A stretch of DNA of 29,838 bases, taken from a virus. Positions 15,521-23,157 of the stretch are shown piece by piece. Numbering within the stretch: the stretch's first letter is position 1; every line of letters begins with the position of its first letter. The position numbers and the translations under genes were made by a program. Under the pieces are notes generated by a model. The model saw only the letters and a list, made by a program, of their open reading frames with translations, had not been told where the DNA came from and made no database searches. The DNA lies in the IMG/VR virus record IMGVR_UViG_3300030085_000206, positions 1 to 29,838 of that record; one strand, 5' to 3'.

Positions 15521-15708
15521 TTCTTCTTCCCCTTCTTCCTAAACTTACCTCGGCAGTATTGTACCGCCCATCCATTAGCATATGCTGATGGATATACCTT
15601 GAATTTACGCTTTGCCGCCGCTTTACCTGCTGGGCATAGTTTCTTCTCCAAAGAATCCCAAGCACTCGACATTCCTACACAATGACCGCATTCACAACTT
15701 TTTATCAT
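15517..15708 (-). CDS. Small Cys-containing basic protein of the 'YPSAYANGWA' type
   Basis: About 63 residues from ATG at 15708, about 6 bases after GGGGAT (GTG at 15720 is the alternative). It begins with CECGHC, then CPAGKAAAKRKFKVYPS and AYANGWAVQYCRGKF, and ends in a Lys-rich tail. This phrase is familiar from small proteins in marine phage and virome contigs, often near DUF5872-like genes as here. Probably metal- and nucleic-acid-binding. It lies directly downstream of the large terminase. Confidence 0.78.
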   Translation of the reverse strand: MIKSCECGHCVGMSSAWDSLEKKLCPAGKAAAKRKFKVYPSAYANGWAVQYCRGKFRKKGKKK

Positions 15709-15736
15709 TAAAATCCCCACTCTTCAAACGGATAAA

Positions 15737-17224
15737 TCATGGTATCATCCAACCATCTGCTAGGCTTGCTTCGCTCCTGTGTGGTTTTCCACGCATCCAG
15801 TCATCAAAGCCGGGTAGCACATCATCTAGCAGAACTACGCTACCCTTGAATTCTTTAGTGGCCCAATTAGCCAAAGCAAGACTCATCGCCAAGTCATCGT
15901 GCGTACCTACGGATTCTAGTCTGCCGTTTTTCTGCATACCAAATCTGTTCAGTTCAGTTTCTAACTTGTGTGTGAACTCTCTACTTCGCTTGTCACCATA
16001 TGGAGTTTGTATTTGTCCTTGTTCAAATGCCATCAACAGTGACATGAACAGGCTCTCTTTACGAGTACGGGTTGTCATGAAAGTCTTGATTGGTATGTCG
16101 TTTCTCATCTCTACCAATTCTGCTTCAAACATACGCTGGAAGTTGTTACCTTCAAGTTCAATCAAATCCGGCTGGAAGCGATTGTTCAGCATTAGTATCT
16201 GTTTCTTTTGAGCAAGGCTTCCCATCCCCTTCTCGTGTACGATTCCCACTATCTGTTTGATACCTTCACCCGGAGGTATCCTCATCACAGTCATGGCCGT
16301 AAAGTCTGCGTTTTTGTCGGAGGCTATCGCAGTATCCCATCCGATGAAGTGTTGACCGAATACACCGGCTACTTCACCATCAGCATTGTATTCTACCTCG
16401 GCTTTGTCAAGCAAAACCAAGTCAGTGTTTCTCGCTTTCTCTAGTAGTTCATTAGGGAACATACTTGCTACATCGTGAATAGGCTCGCATAGATACTCAC
16501 GAGAGAATTGTATAGCAGGCATAGTCAAACGCCTTTCATCTAATGCCTCAAGATTCCATCTCTCCGGCCATAGTGCTTCACCGTTTGCGTTAATTGCTGG
16601 GTAAGTTTCTACTGTGAATGTCTCAGTCTGCTCTAATTCAGCGTACAGGTCATTGTAACTGAAAGGTGTACCGACCATCATCAGTCTACCTGTGTGGTGC
16701 AGTACAGGAAGTAAAACACCGTAAAACCAATCTGCGGCTCTTTGTAATTCAGTACCAGTAGTACCCCACAAAATATCGTCACACAGAACAACATTCGGGT
16801 GGAATCCACGAGTACCACCACCAACGGACTTTGCCATAATACGGCTTCCGTTGCTGAACTCGAAGTATGTCTTTCTCCACGGTCTACCTTCCGGTATCAA
16901 ATATCTCAAACAAGGTGTACCCTCTATGTTGTTACGGATGAATCTCATGTGTTCAAGAGTCTGCTCAAGAGAGTGAGAGAAAATCATAATGTGTGTACCC
17001 GGTTGAAAAGCCGCTATCCAAAGAGCATAGGACATGAAGAATACAGACTTGCCGTGGTCACGACTCGCCTTAACACAATAGTATCTGTTCTCAGCCAGCC
17101 CCTCATCCCAGCACTGGTGATGATAAGAATAATCGAATTTTAAAATATCATTAAAAAAATACTTGAATGACTTCGAGGACATTTTTCTATCCATGTCCAT
17201 GATGAACTCATTCATGTCTGTCAT
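15737..17224 (-). CDS. terL: Terminase large subunit (packaging ATPase/nuclease)
   Basis: 495 residues, normal length. ATPase domain: Walker A-like KASRDHGKS (residues 52-60, Lys59), Walker B VVLCDD (145-150), and coupling region VGTPFSYNDLY (184-194). RNase H-like nuclease: Asp297 in GWDTA, Glu357/Glu359 in LIELEGN, and Asp443/Asp444 in THDDLAMSLA. These are the three acidic clusters expected. The start has AAGGTGA 4 bases upstream. It pumps DNA through the portal (gene downstream) and cuts concatemers; the presumed small subunit lies 4.1 kb upstream rather than adjacent. Confidence 0.93.
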   Translation of the reverse strand: MTDMNEFIMDMDRKMSSKSFKYFFNDILKFDYSYHHQCWDEGLAENRYYCVKASRDHGKSVFFMSYALWIAAFQPGTHIMIFSHSLEQTLEHMRFIRNNIEGTPCLRYLIPEGRPWRKTYFEFSNGSRIMAKSVGGGTRGFHPNVVLCDDILWGTTGTELQRAADWFYGVLLPVLHHTGRLMMVGTPFSYNDLYAELEQTETFTVETYPAINANGEALWPERWNLEALDERRLTMPAIQFSREYLCEPIHDVASMFPNELLEKARNTDLVLLDKAEVEYNADGEVAGVFGQHFIGWDTAIASDKNADFTAMTVMRIPPGEGIKQIVGIVHEKGMGSLAQKKQILMLNNRFQPDLIELEGNNFQRMFEAELVEMRNDIPIKTFMTTRTRKESLFMSLLMAFEQGQIQTPYGDKRSREFTHKLETELNRFGMQKNGRLESVGTHDDLAMSLALANWATKEFKGSVVLLDDVLPGFDDWMRGKPHRSEASLADGWMIP

Positions 17225-17228
17225 AAGT

Positions 17229-18068
17229 TCACCTTCTATGTTTTAGGAATGTAAATGTAATCGCATTCGCTACATCCTCAGCAGTCTGCTTGTGGAAAAT
17301 ATCACCCATTTCATCATATACCATATCTACATAAGATGCATTTTTTTGTGAGTTTTGTGCTTGTCCAACAACTCTACCTAAACGCTGTAAATCTTCTTCT
17401 GTATTTTCATGATGTTGAGGGTGTGCGCTTTCTTGTATTACACCAGCAGTATTCTGTGTAGCATTAAATGGTAACGGTTGTTGTACTCCTGCTAGTGCTG
17501 AACCTATTTGTTGTGTTTCAGGTGCTACATAGTCGGGTGGTGCTTCCGCAGGGCTTTGCATTGGTGCTTGTTGTGAAGGTATATCTACTGGTGGTCCACC
17601 AAATAGTGTACCTTGTTGTCCAGCCGCAGGTTGTTGTATTAGAGTAGGTAATGGTATTTGTTGTACTGGTTGAGCCTGCGGTTGTGCCGCTATCTCAGCC
17701 TGTCTTTGGGCTTCCCTTCTCATTCTTTCTTGAGTAACCTGTTCTGCCGCCTGTTCCTGCATTCTACGCTCGTTTTCAGCATCATTTAGTTTCATTCCCC
17801 TTGTAGGGTCAAGAGCCGCATACTGGTCCATTGCACCAAACGGTGCAGATAAATTACCTGCTTGTAGTCCATAAGCGGCTTGATTAGCGGCTACTGCACC
17901 AGCCCCTATCTTACCTGCAAGACCAGCCAATGCGCCCATTCTTTGTGCGCCAGTAGTGCTACCAACTCTTCTTGCTAAGTCCATAAATGATGGACCGCCC
18001 CTTTGTCGGGGGTCAATCATGTATGATACTCCACCAAAAGTGTTGGATTTGACTAGTATCTTACTCAT
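17229..18068 (-). CDS. Ala/Gln/Pro-rich protein with Lys-Ser leader, unknown
   Basis: 279 residues. N-terminus MSKILVKSNT parallels MKVRVIKAEG of the next gene upstream and MKRILIKAVK at the left edge. A small Ala/Gly-rich helix (40-70) leads to a highly charged helix with Glu/Arg/Gln repeats (about 95-130) and then a disordered Gln/Pro/Ala segment, ending in an ordered-looking C-terminus (DMVYDEMGDIFHKQTAEDV). No known family. It precedes terL by 4 bases and overlaps the 675-aa gene by ATGA. Probable virion-internal or portal-linked protein. Confidence 0.75.
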   Translation of the reverse strand: MSKILVKSNTFGGVSYMIDPRQRGGPSFMDLARRVGSTTGAQRMGALAGLAGKIGAGAVAANQAAYGLQAGNLSAPFGAMDQYAALDPTRGMKLNDAENERRMQEQAAEQVTQERMRREAQRQAEIAAQPQAQPVQQIPLPTLIQQPAAGQQGTLFGGPPVDIPSQQAPMQSPAEAPPDYVAPETQQIGSALAGVQQPLPFNATQNTAGVIQESAHPQHHENTEEDLQRLGRVVGQAQNSQKNASYVDMVYDEMGDIFHKQTAEDVANAITFTFLKHRR

Positions 18069-20092
18069 ATAACATCCCTCCTTTTCAGTAGGTCAAAAGC
18101 ACCGCCCATTGGATTGCTCTTGTTAAAGAATGGAAGTAATGTTTGCGCTGGGTCAGCCAATGCTTGTTGCGCTCTCATCTCAACAGGAGAGAGTGGGTCA
18201 TCAGTTATAGGCGCACCTGCTCTTCTTGAACCAGCAATATCCAATACTTGTCTAAACTGTCTTGGGTCAAGACCAGCAAACTGTGGTCTTAGTTGCTGGA
18301 ACTGTTGTCTTGCTGTGTGTGGGTACGATGTTGGCATAGCACCCATAGGAGGTTGAGGTGTCCTAACAGGAGGTTGAGGAAGTGACTCGCCGGAGGTTGG
18401 AGAACCGACAATTGGAGGCAACTGACCTGCTAGGACATTCTGTTGTGGTGCAGACATACTTGGGTCGTATGCTGATGTAGGTGCATATTCATGCGGGTGA
18501 TGAAGGAACTCTTCCATATGTGGGTCAAGTCCTGTTTCTAATTGCCCTGTTTCGGGGTTTATTGCTGGGAAATTACCGACATTCGGGGAAATCAATGGAG
18601 AAGTAGGTATATCTCCTAACGCTAATTTAGGTTGTATATCTCTAGCATTTGATTGATGGTCTGCTAATGCTTCCAATACATTTCGGAATCTATCAACTTG
18701 ACCCATTAGATTTTCATTAGAGTACATTCCAGCCGCACGAAGTTCATCGGGTGTTATTGAGTGTTCACCAAATGCGCTTCTGTCCTCAGCCTCACCGACA
18801 CCGGACTTTCTTGCCAATGCCATGATTCTTCTAGCAGATGAGTGCATACCCTTTCCACCTTTTTCACCAGCAGTGAAATGTCCTAAGTGGTCTTCATGAC
18901 TTAGACCTTCTTCGCCGCTACCGTACTTTTGCATCATATAATCTTCTAGTTTCTTGAAATTACCTTGATTACTCCTACCGAAAAGATACATCATAGCAGG
19001 TACATGCGACATGTCTTGGATAAGACTTCTCTTCAAATCCGGTGTAGTTAGTATTTCTCTCAGTGGTCTAGTAATCATCTGTGGATTACCCATTGTACCC
19101 TCATTGATTGTAACTTCAACATTAGGTATGTGTTCTACACCTCTTTCTAATGCTTGATTAATAATTGATTCAGCCTGTGCGTACAATCCTCCTTTGTGGT
19201 CCCAAGAGTGTACTTTACCCTTTTTACCTAGTGATTCTTTCAAATCGGGATGGAAGAATATGTCGGGTAAATGATGAAGAGTATTGTATGTGAATACTGG
19301 TGTAGTATCACCAAAGTAATCAGTAGGAGATTGCCTTCTAGCCTCATCTGTTACGGCGGAATCACCAATAGGTTTGTGTAATCTCACAACTTTACCAATC
19401 TCATTATCGGGGTCAAGAGAGTGAACGGTTCTTTCTACTGGAAGATAAGGATATTTCAAGAAGTTTAGATTACTTTGCATTAGTTCGTTTCTTGAGAATC
19501 CCATATCTACTAACGCTCTCAATAATTCAGCATGAAAAGGAATAGCATATGATTCAACAAATCTACCAAATTGATTAGTTTGGTAATTCTTGTTTGTATA
19601 GTTAGTAATCTTTTTACCAGCATTTGTTCTTGTAGGTCTTGTATGAGTAAACGCATTAGTTTCTTGGTTATATGCAGAATCACCGCCCGGCAAAACATTT
19701 GCATTAGTTTTTCTCCACTGTGGAGAATCGAAATTATCTAATGCGTGTGTATCACCATCTGTGTGATTATCATTGAACTCTTCAATAGCATGATTAATCA
19801 CATCAACTGGGTTTACTCTTGAACCTCTATTTTTCAAAAATTCTCCAAGATGATGAGCCACCGAATCTATACCGTGTCTGTGGTGAGCGAACCCAGCATC
19901 AAACACTTGCTCTCCATGAGGTCCTACTTTGTATTCACCGTCTAAGACATTACCTTGTCCATCGTGAGCAAATGGTGGCACATCCGGCTGACCTTCTGCT
20001 CTTAGTGCATTGACTGGCGGATTTCTAAGATAAACAGGACCATCTTGTAGGTAAGCGAGTACACCTTCCGCCTTGATGACCCTTACTTTCAT
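18065..20092 (-). CDS. Large His-rich unknown virion protein ending in AFDLLK tail
   Basis: 675 residues, unrecognised. Leader MKVRVIKAEG (Lys7-Ala8), then His- and Asp/Asn-rich text like the giant protein's first half, so the two may be distantly related. Region 370-470 looks ordered (RSLIQDMSHVPAMMYLFGRS). A Pro/Gln-rich linker (about 540-610) precedes the C-terminal end FFNKSNPMGGAFDLLKRRDVI, which combines a Lys-Ser site (Lys658) with the PMxxAFxLLK motif found in four other proteins here. Coupled by ATGA overlaps to both neighbours. Probably packaged or virion-attached; no catalytic motif seen. Confidence 0.75.
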   Translation of the reverse strand: MKVRVIKAEGVLAYLQDGPVYLRNPPVNALRAEGQPDVPPFAHDGQGNVLDGEYKVGPHGEQVFDAGFAHHRHGIDSVAHHLGEFLKNRGSRVNPVDVINHAIEEFNDNHTDGDTHALDNFDSPQWRKTNANVLPGGDSAYNQETNAFTHTRPTRTNAGKKITNYTNKNYQTNQFGRFVESYAIPFHAELLRALVDMGFSRNELMQSNLNFLKYPYLPVERTVHSLDPDNEIGKVVRLHKPIGDSAVTDEARRQSPTDYFGDTTPVFTYNTLHHLPDIFFHPDLKESLGKKGKVHSWDHKGGLYAQAESIINQALERGVEHIPNVEVTINEGTMGNPQMITRPLREILTTPDLKRSLIQDMSHVPAMMYLFGRSNQGNFKKLEDYMMQKYGSGEEGLSHEDHLGHFTAGEKGGKGMHSSARRIMALARKSGVGEAEDRSAFGEHSITPDELRAAGMYSNENLMGQVDRFRNVLEALADHQSNARDIQPKLALGDIPTSPLISPNVGNFPAINPETGQLETGLDPHMEEFLHHPHEYAPTSAYDPSMSAPQQNVLAGQLPPIVGSPTSGESLPQPPVRTPQPPMGAMPTSYPHTARQQFQQLRPQFAGLDPRQFRQVLDIAGSRRAGAPITDDPLSPVEMRAQQALADPAQTLLPFFNKSNPMGGAFDLLKRRDVI

Positions 20093-21345
20093 CCCATATG
20101 CCCCCTGCGTGATACAATATGAGCAGGGTCAAGACCGAACAACTTTGCATCTGTTTCTGTGTTTTCAGTTGGTCCATCGGGGTCTTCATCATCAGTTGCC
20201 CTTACTCCAACAGGGTGTCCGGGTACTAGTGCTTCATCAGTTCCTTTGATGTTCTTTTTGATTTTTGCTTCCTTTTCTTTTGCACGAATGAGCCTTCTCA
20301 TCAATTCAAGCAACTCCATTCTTCTTGCGAAGTTTGCCTTTAGAATTTCACTGTGCGCTCTTTCTTCGCTCGCCATGATAGGTGCTGGCATACTTGGTAC
20401 AGATGATTGCATTTGTGGCATCATTGGTTGTGGAGGCATTGGTGGCCTCATCACTCTAGGCATTCTTGGTCTTCTTATACCCATTTGTCTTAGAGAAGGT
20501 CTTGTCATTTGTCCTCTTTGAGAAGGTAAGACACCGCTTAATCTTCCAGCACCAGTTGGTCCTGCTATGTTCGACCTAGCACCATATCTTGCGTGTGGAG
20601 AATATACAGTTCTTGCACCACCGAGAATCTTTCTTGCCTCGGATTGTCCTTTGTATTGTGTGTACTTTTGTGGGTCTTTACTCAACGGTTGCTTCGTTTG
20701 AATACCCCTGTGTGACATCTCGACAGAAAGGTGAGGTTTCATCAAACCTGTTTTCTTTCCACCCTTGATACCACGCATACGGGCTTTGAATCTTCGCATT
20801 GTGGAACCCTCCGGTGTCATACCGCCCGGAGGTGTCTTGAATTGTCCTGTGCTTGGTCGGAATTGTTGTCTTGCTTCTCTTCTTCTTCGAGATGCAATTG
20901 TCTTTGGTGTCTCTCTCTTTAACAACTCACTCCAAGCGTCAGTCATTGGTTCACTCATAGCAATAGGTAGACCCGGACTCATTGCGCTTCCAGTTCCACT
21001 CTTCGCCCCAGTAGCGAGGTCAAGTAGTGTACCTCTACTTCCGGCAGGACCACCTTGAAGAGACATTTCACGCTCATCATCACGCTTGTTACCATCATCA
21101 AGCCCTTCTTCTTTGGTTTCTTCACCAAGACCTTGTGATGCACGAATTTTGATATGTTTTATTTTAGAACGCTTTTCCTTGCGCTCTTCTTCTTTGCGTT
21201 TCTTTTCCTCACGCTTTTCCTCATTGTATTCGGGTGACGCAGGATTATACTTACCCTCGTCTTCATTAGCCGATGAATACATCTTGTCGGACTCGCTACG
21301 GGGCGAGTACATACGAGTGTCCGAACCTCTTCCCATCATTGGCAT
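20089..21345 (-). CDS. Disordered, highly charged protein with SEPMxxAWxxLLK motif
   Basis: 418 residues, low complexity. It starts with a Ser/Asp/Tyr-rich part, then a Lys/Glu block (EEKREEKKRKEEERKEKRSK, about 42-61). Residues 131-143 are SEPMTDAWSELLK, followed by an Arg/Gly/Met/Pro-rich stretch (PRMPRVMRPPMPPQPMMP) and a C-terminal helix preceded by SEILKANF (Lys336-Ala337). Looks like a protein held extended in or on the virion, or an assembly chaperone. It directly follows the small terminase candidate with a one-base overlap. Confidence 0.72.
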   Translation of the reverse strand: MPMMGRGSDTRMYSPRSESDKMYSSANEDEGKYNPASPEYNEEKREEKKRKEEERKEKRSKIKHIKIRASQGLGEETKEEGLDDGNKRDDEREMSLQGGPAGSRGTLLDLATGAKSGTGSAMSPGLPIAMSEPMTDAWSELLKRETPKTIASRRRREARQQFRPSTGQFKTPPGGMTPEGSTMRRFKARMRGIKGGKKTGLMKPHLSVEMSHRGIQTKQPLSKDPQKYTQYKGQSEARKILGGARTVYSPHARYGARSNIAGPTGAGRLSGVLPSQRGQMTRPSLRQMGIRRPRMPRVMRPPMPPQPMMPQMQSSVPSMPAPIMASEERAHSEILKANFARRMELLELMRRLIRAKEKEAKIKKNIKGTDEALVPGHPVGVRATDDEDPDGPTENTETDAKLFGLDPAHIVSRRGHMG

Positions 21346-22022
21346 TATTCAGCCCCCATATTTTCCATTAATTGATTCTTAATCCTAGACCAAGTTTCGG
21401 GGCTTTCTTTACCCAGTTCAACTTGTAGAATGTTGAAGGTTTGATTGACTTGTTGACCCTCAGCCTTCGCACCCCATTGGTCTTGGAAGCGTAGCAAGTC
21501 TTTGACAGTTTCTCTAACTTCCTTGTGCAAGGCAACAGCATCTCTTACGAATCCATCTTCATGAACAGTGCCTTCGTCAAGCAGTTCGCTCAGTTTGTAG
21601 TTTAATTTTTCAGCGTTTGACCTCAATAGGTCTATTTCTTGCCCAGCGACTAATGCTACTTCCACTGCCGCAGACTTTTGCACTAACGGTTGGAAGTGGT
21701 GTTTCATATGATGATATACATTATCTTCACTTATTTCTAATTCACTGGCAATTCTTTCTATGTTACTTCCATCCTCAAAATAGATTCTCTCGTAATCTGC
21801 TCTCAGTGGTGTAGTACAAAGCGCACAACTTGTGTTTGAAGCCATGTGATACTCGCCCATGTGATTGCGAAAATGACGGTCAGTGGTGTTTGTTCTCCAA
21901 CCCATATCTTTGTCCAGTTGCTTTGGAGAAATGTAACCTTGAAGCAGTTGTTCCTCAAGATTGTCACGGTCTTCATGTGTGCAAAATGCACATGAGCGTT
22001 TTACAACACGCTCTCCGCCCAT
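21345..22022 (-). CDS. Putative small terminase: tandem zinc-HTH DNA-binding protein
   Basis: 225 residues from ATG 22022 (TTG at 22037 is in frame). Two copies of a CxxC-HTH-HxxxH module: C11/C14 with H50/H54, and C66/C69 with H104/H108. The second HTH, IERIASELEISEDNVYHHMKHH, is a classical helix-turn-helix. C-terminal half is an alpha-helical multimerisation-like region (LRSNAEKLNYKLSELLDEG ... LHKEVRETVKDLLRF). HTH plus oligomerisation fits TerS, which selects viral DNA for packaging, and it is the first gene of the operon containing terL. A transcription regulator is the alternative. No Shine-Dalgarno is obvious, so a leaderless transcript is possible. Confidence 0.7.
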   Translation of the reverse strand: MGGERVVKRSCAFCTHEDRDNLEEQLLQGYISPKQLDKDMGWRTNTTDRHFRNHMGEYHMASNTSCALCTTPLRADYERIYFEDGSNIERIASELEISEDNVYHHMKHHFQPLVQKSAAVEVALVAGQEIDLLRSNAEKLNYKLSELLDEGTVHEDGFVRDAVALHKEVRETVKDLLRFQDQWGAKAEGQQVNQTFNILQVELGKESPETWSRIKNQLMENMGAE

Positions 22023-22081
22023 AGCATGGTTAAACAATGGTTATTCAAAACGATTATGGTTAAATAGGTGCTGGGCAAATC
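22023..22081. promoter_or_regulatory. Divergent promoter region with three ATGGTTA repeats
   Basis: The 59-base gap between divergently transcribed genes holds ATGGTTA at 22026-22032, 22037-22043 and 22056-22062, and a TATA-like TTAAATA at 22060-22066 that reads TATTTAA on the other strand. The box is about 26 bases from the TTG at 22037 on the minus strand and about 20 from the plus-strand ATG. The repeats could be operators for a regulator. No mapped promoter; inference. Confidence 0.45.
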
Positions 22082-22321
22082 ATGTGGAAGGGAAAGAGAA
22101 TAGCGAAAGTGCCTCTCACAAAAGAATCAATTGATAGTTTGAAAATGGCTATCAGTGACACGGCTAAGGGTCGATTTGCACCCGCTATACTCAAAGATGA
22201 AAGACGCAGAATTTGTCAAACATGCCCAAGTAGAAGAAACAACCGTTGTCTCGAATGTGGATGTTTTATTAACGCTAAAACAAATTTGTTCAACTCTAAT
22301 TGCCCGTTAAACAAATGGTGA
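22082..22321 (+). CDS. Small Cys-rich zinc-binding protein, plus strand
   Basis: 79 residues. The C-terminal half has RRRICQTCPSRRNNRC, LECGCFINAKT and NCPLNKW: the CxxC ... CxxCGC ... K-T ... CP..KW layout of small Cys-rich proteins common in tailed phages of diverse hosts. Likely one or two zinc sites. It is an isolated rightward gene, with no Shine-Dalgarno just before its ATG, so perhaps leaderless. Its stop (TGA, 22319-22321) directly abuts the stop of the convergent gene at 22322. Confidence 0.8.
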   Translation: MWKGKRIAKVPLTKESIDSLKMAISDTAKGRFAPAILKDERRRICQTCPSRRNNRCLECGCFINAKTNLFNSNCPLNKW

Positions 22322-22564
22322 CTATTTGGTTATTCTAGCATATACTGTTGAAAGCATAATAATTGATGCTATCATAGCAAGCATCAAGTAAGAAGCAGTA
22401 GAAGAGCCTAGAGACTGTCCTTTAAACAATATGATTACGAGTATCGTAAGAATAGCAGACAAGAATTGCACCATTATCATGTCAACAGTAACGCTTCTTG
22501 TAGGGTTCAAAACATCTAGCGTTGAAGCCGCCACTCCACTCGGCATGTATCTTCTTTCATCCAT
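22322..22564 (-). CDS. Small two-helix membrane protein
   Basis: 80 residues with two predicted membrane helices, about 29-47 (MIMVQFLSAILTILVIILF) and 58-76 (SYLMLAMIASIIMLSTVYA), joined by a short polar loop; both ends polar. Such proteins in viruses can be holin-like or membrane anchors; nothing specific is visible. It is the last gene of the leftward operon containing the GTPase, and lies 4 bases after the Q-rich gene. Confidence 0.75.
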   Translation of the reverse strand: MDERRYMPSGVAASTLDVLNPTRSVTVDMIMVQFLSAILTILVIILFKGQSLGSSTASYLMLAMIASIIMLSTVYARITK

Positions 22565-22568
22565 ATTA

Positions 22569-23156
22569 TCATCTCGTACCTAAGAAGTTGCCCATGAACT
22601 TACCAGCAGTTTCACCAGCCTTATCCATTAGACTTTCATCTTGCATCAAGCGTTGCATTGCACCACTCATTGCAGATTGTTGAGCCATTTGCGCTATTTG
22701 TTGCTGTGTCATCTCAGCCTGTTGAATGTTACCTTGTGCAGTGCCTTGCATTGTAGCAAACTCAGCCTTGATGTTCTCAGCACTCATTGTTTGAAGATGA
22801 CTTGGTAGTTTAGTAATATCTAGTTTTAATCCACCAGCCTCTTCGTCTTCAATGAATACTGCGTTCTTCATAACCTCAAGAACACTTAGACTAACCACAT
22901 TGTTGATTAGTTGTACTAGCGTAGCCATTTGATTACTTGCGATAAACCTGTCAACAGGAACTATTCCTCTCAACAAAAGAATCTGCATTTCCATTTCACT
23001 AGGAGGTGCTGGTTGTTGATACATTTGTTGTCCAAACTGTTGCTGTTGCATCATACCGGGAAATTGACCCGGTACAGGTTGCGTTTGTGTCTGTACGCCC
23101 AAATTGAGCATACCGTTGTTCATTGGTTGTTGGTTATTATTGCCGAGTCCGAGCAT
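22569..23156 (-). CDS. Gln/Met-rich protein, unknown
   Basis: About 195 residues from ATG 23156, which has GGTGA 5 bases upstream; GTG at 23165 is less well placed. Residues 1-50 are low-complexity Gln/Met/Pro/Asn (PGMMQQQQFGQQMYQQ). Residues 55-110 look ordered and helical (LLLRGIVPVDRFIASNQMATLVQLINNVVSLSVLEVM). A Gln/Ala/Met helix follows. No known family. It may bridge the membrane proteins and the upstream 307-aa protein, whose ends have similar Gln/Met-rich tails. Confidence 0.72.
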   Translation of the reverse strand: MLGLGNNNQQPMNNGMLNLGVQTQTQPVPGQFPGMMQQQQFGQQMYQQPAPPSEMEMQILLLRGIVPVDRFIASNQMATLVQLINNVVSLSVLEVMKNAVFIEDEEAGGLKLDITKLPSHLQTMSAENIKAEFATMQGTAQGNIQQAEMTQQQIAQMAQQSAMSGAMQRLMQDESLMDKAGETAGKFMGNFLGTR

Positions 23157-23157
23157 G

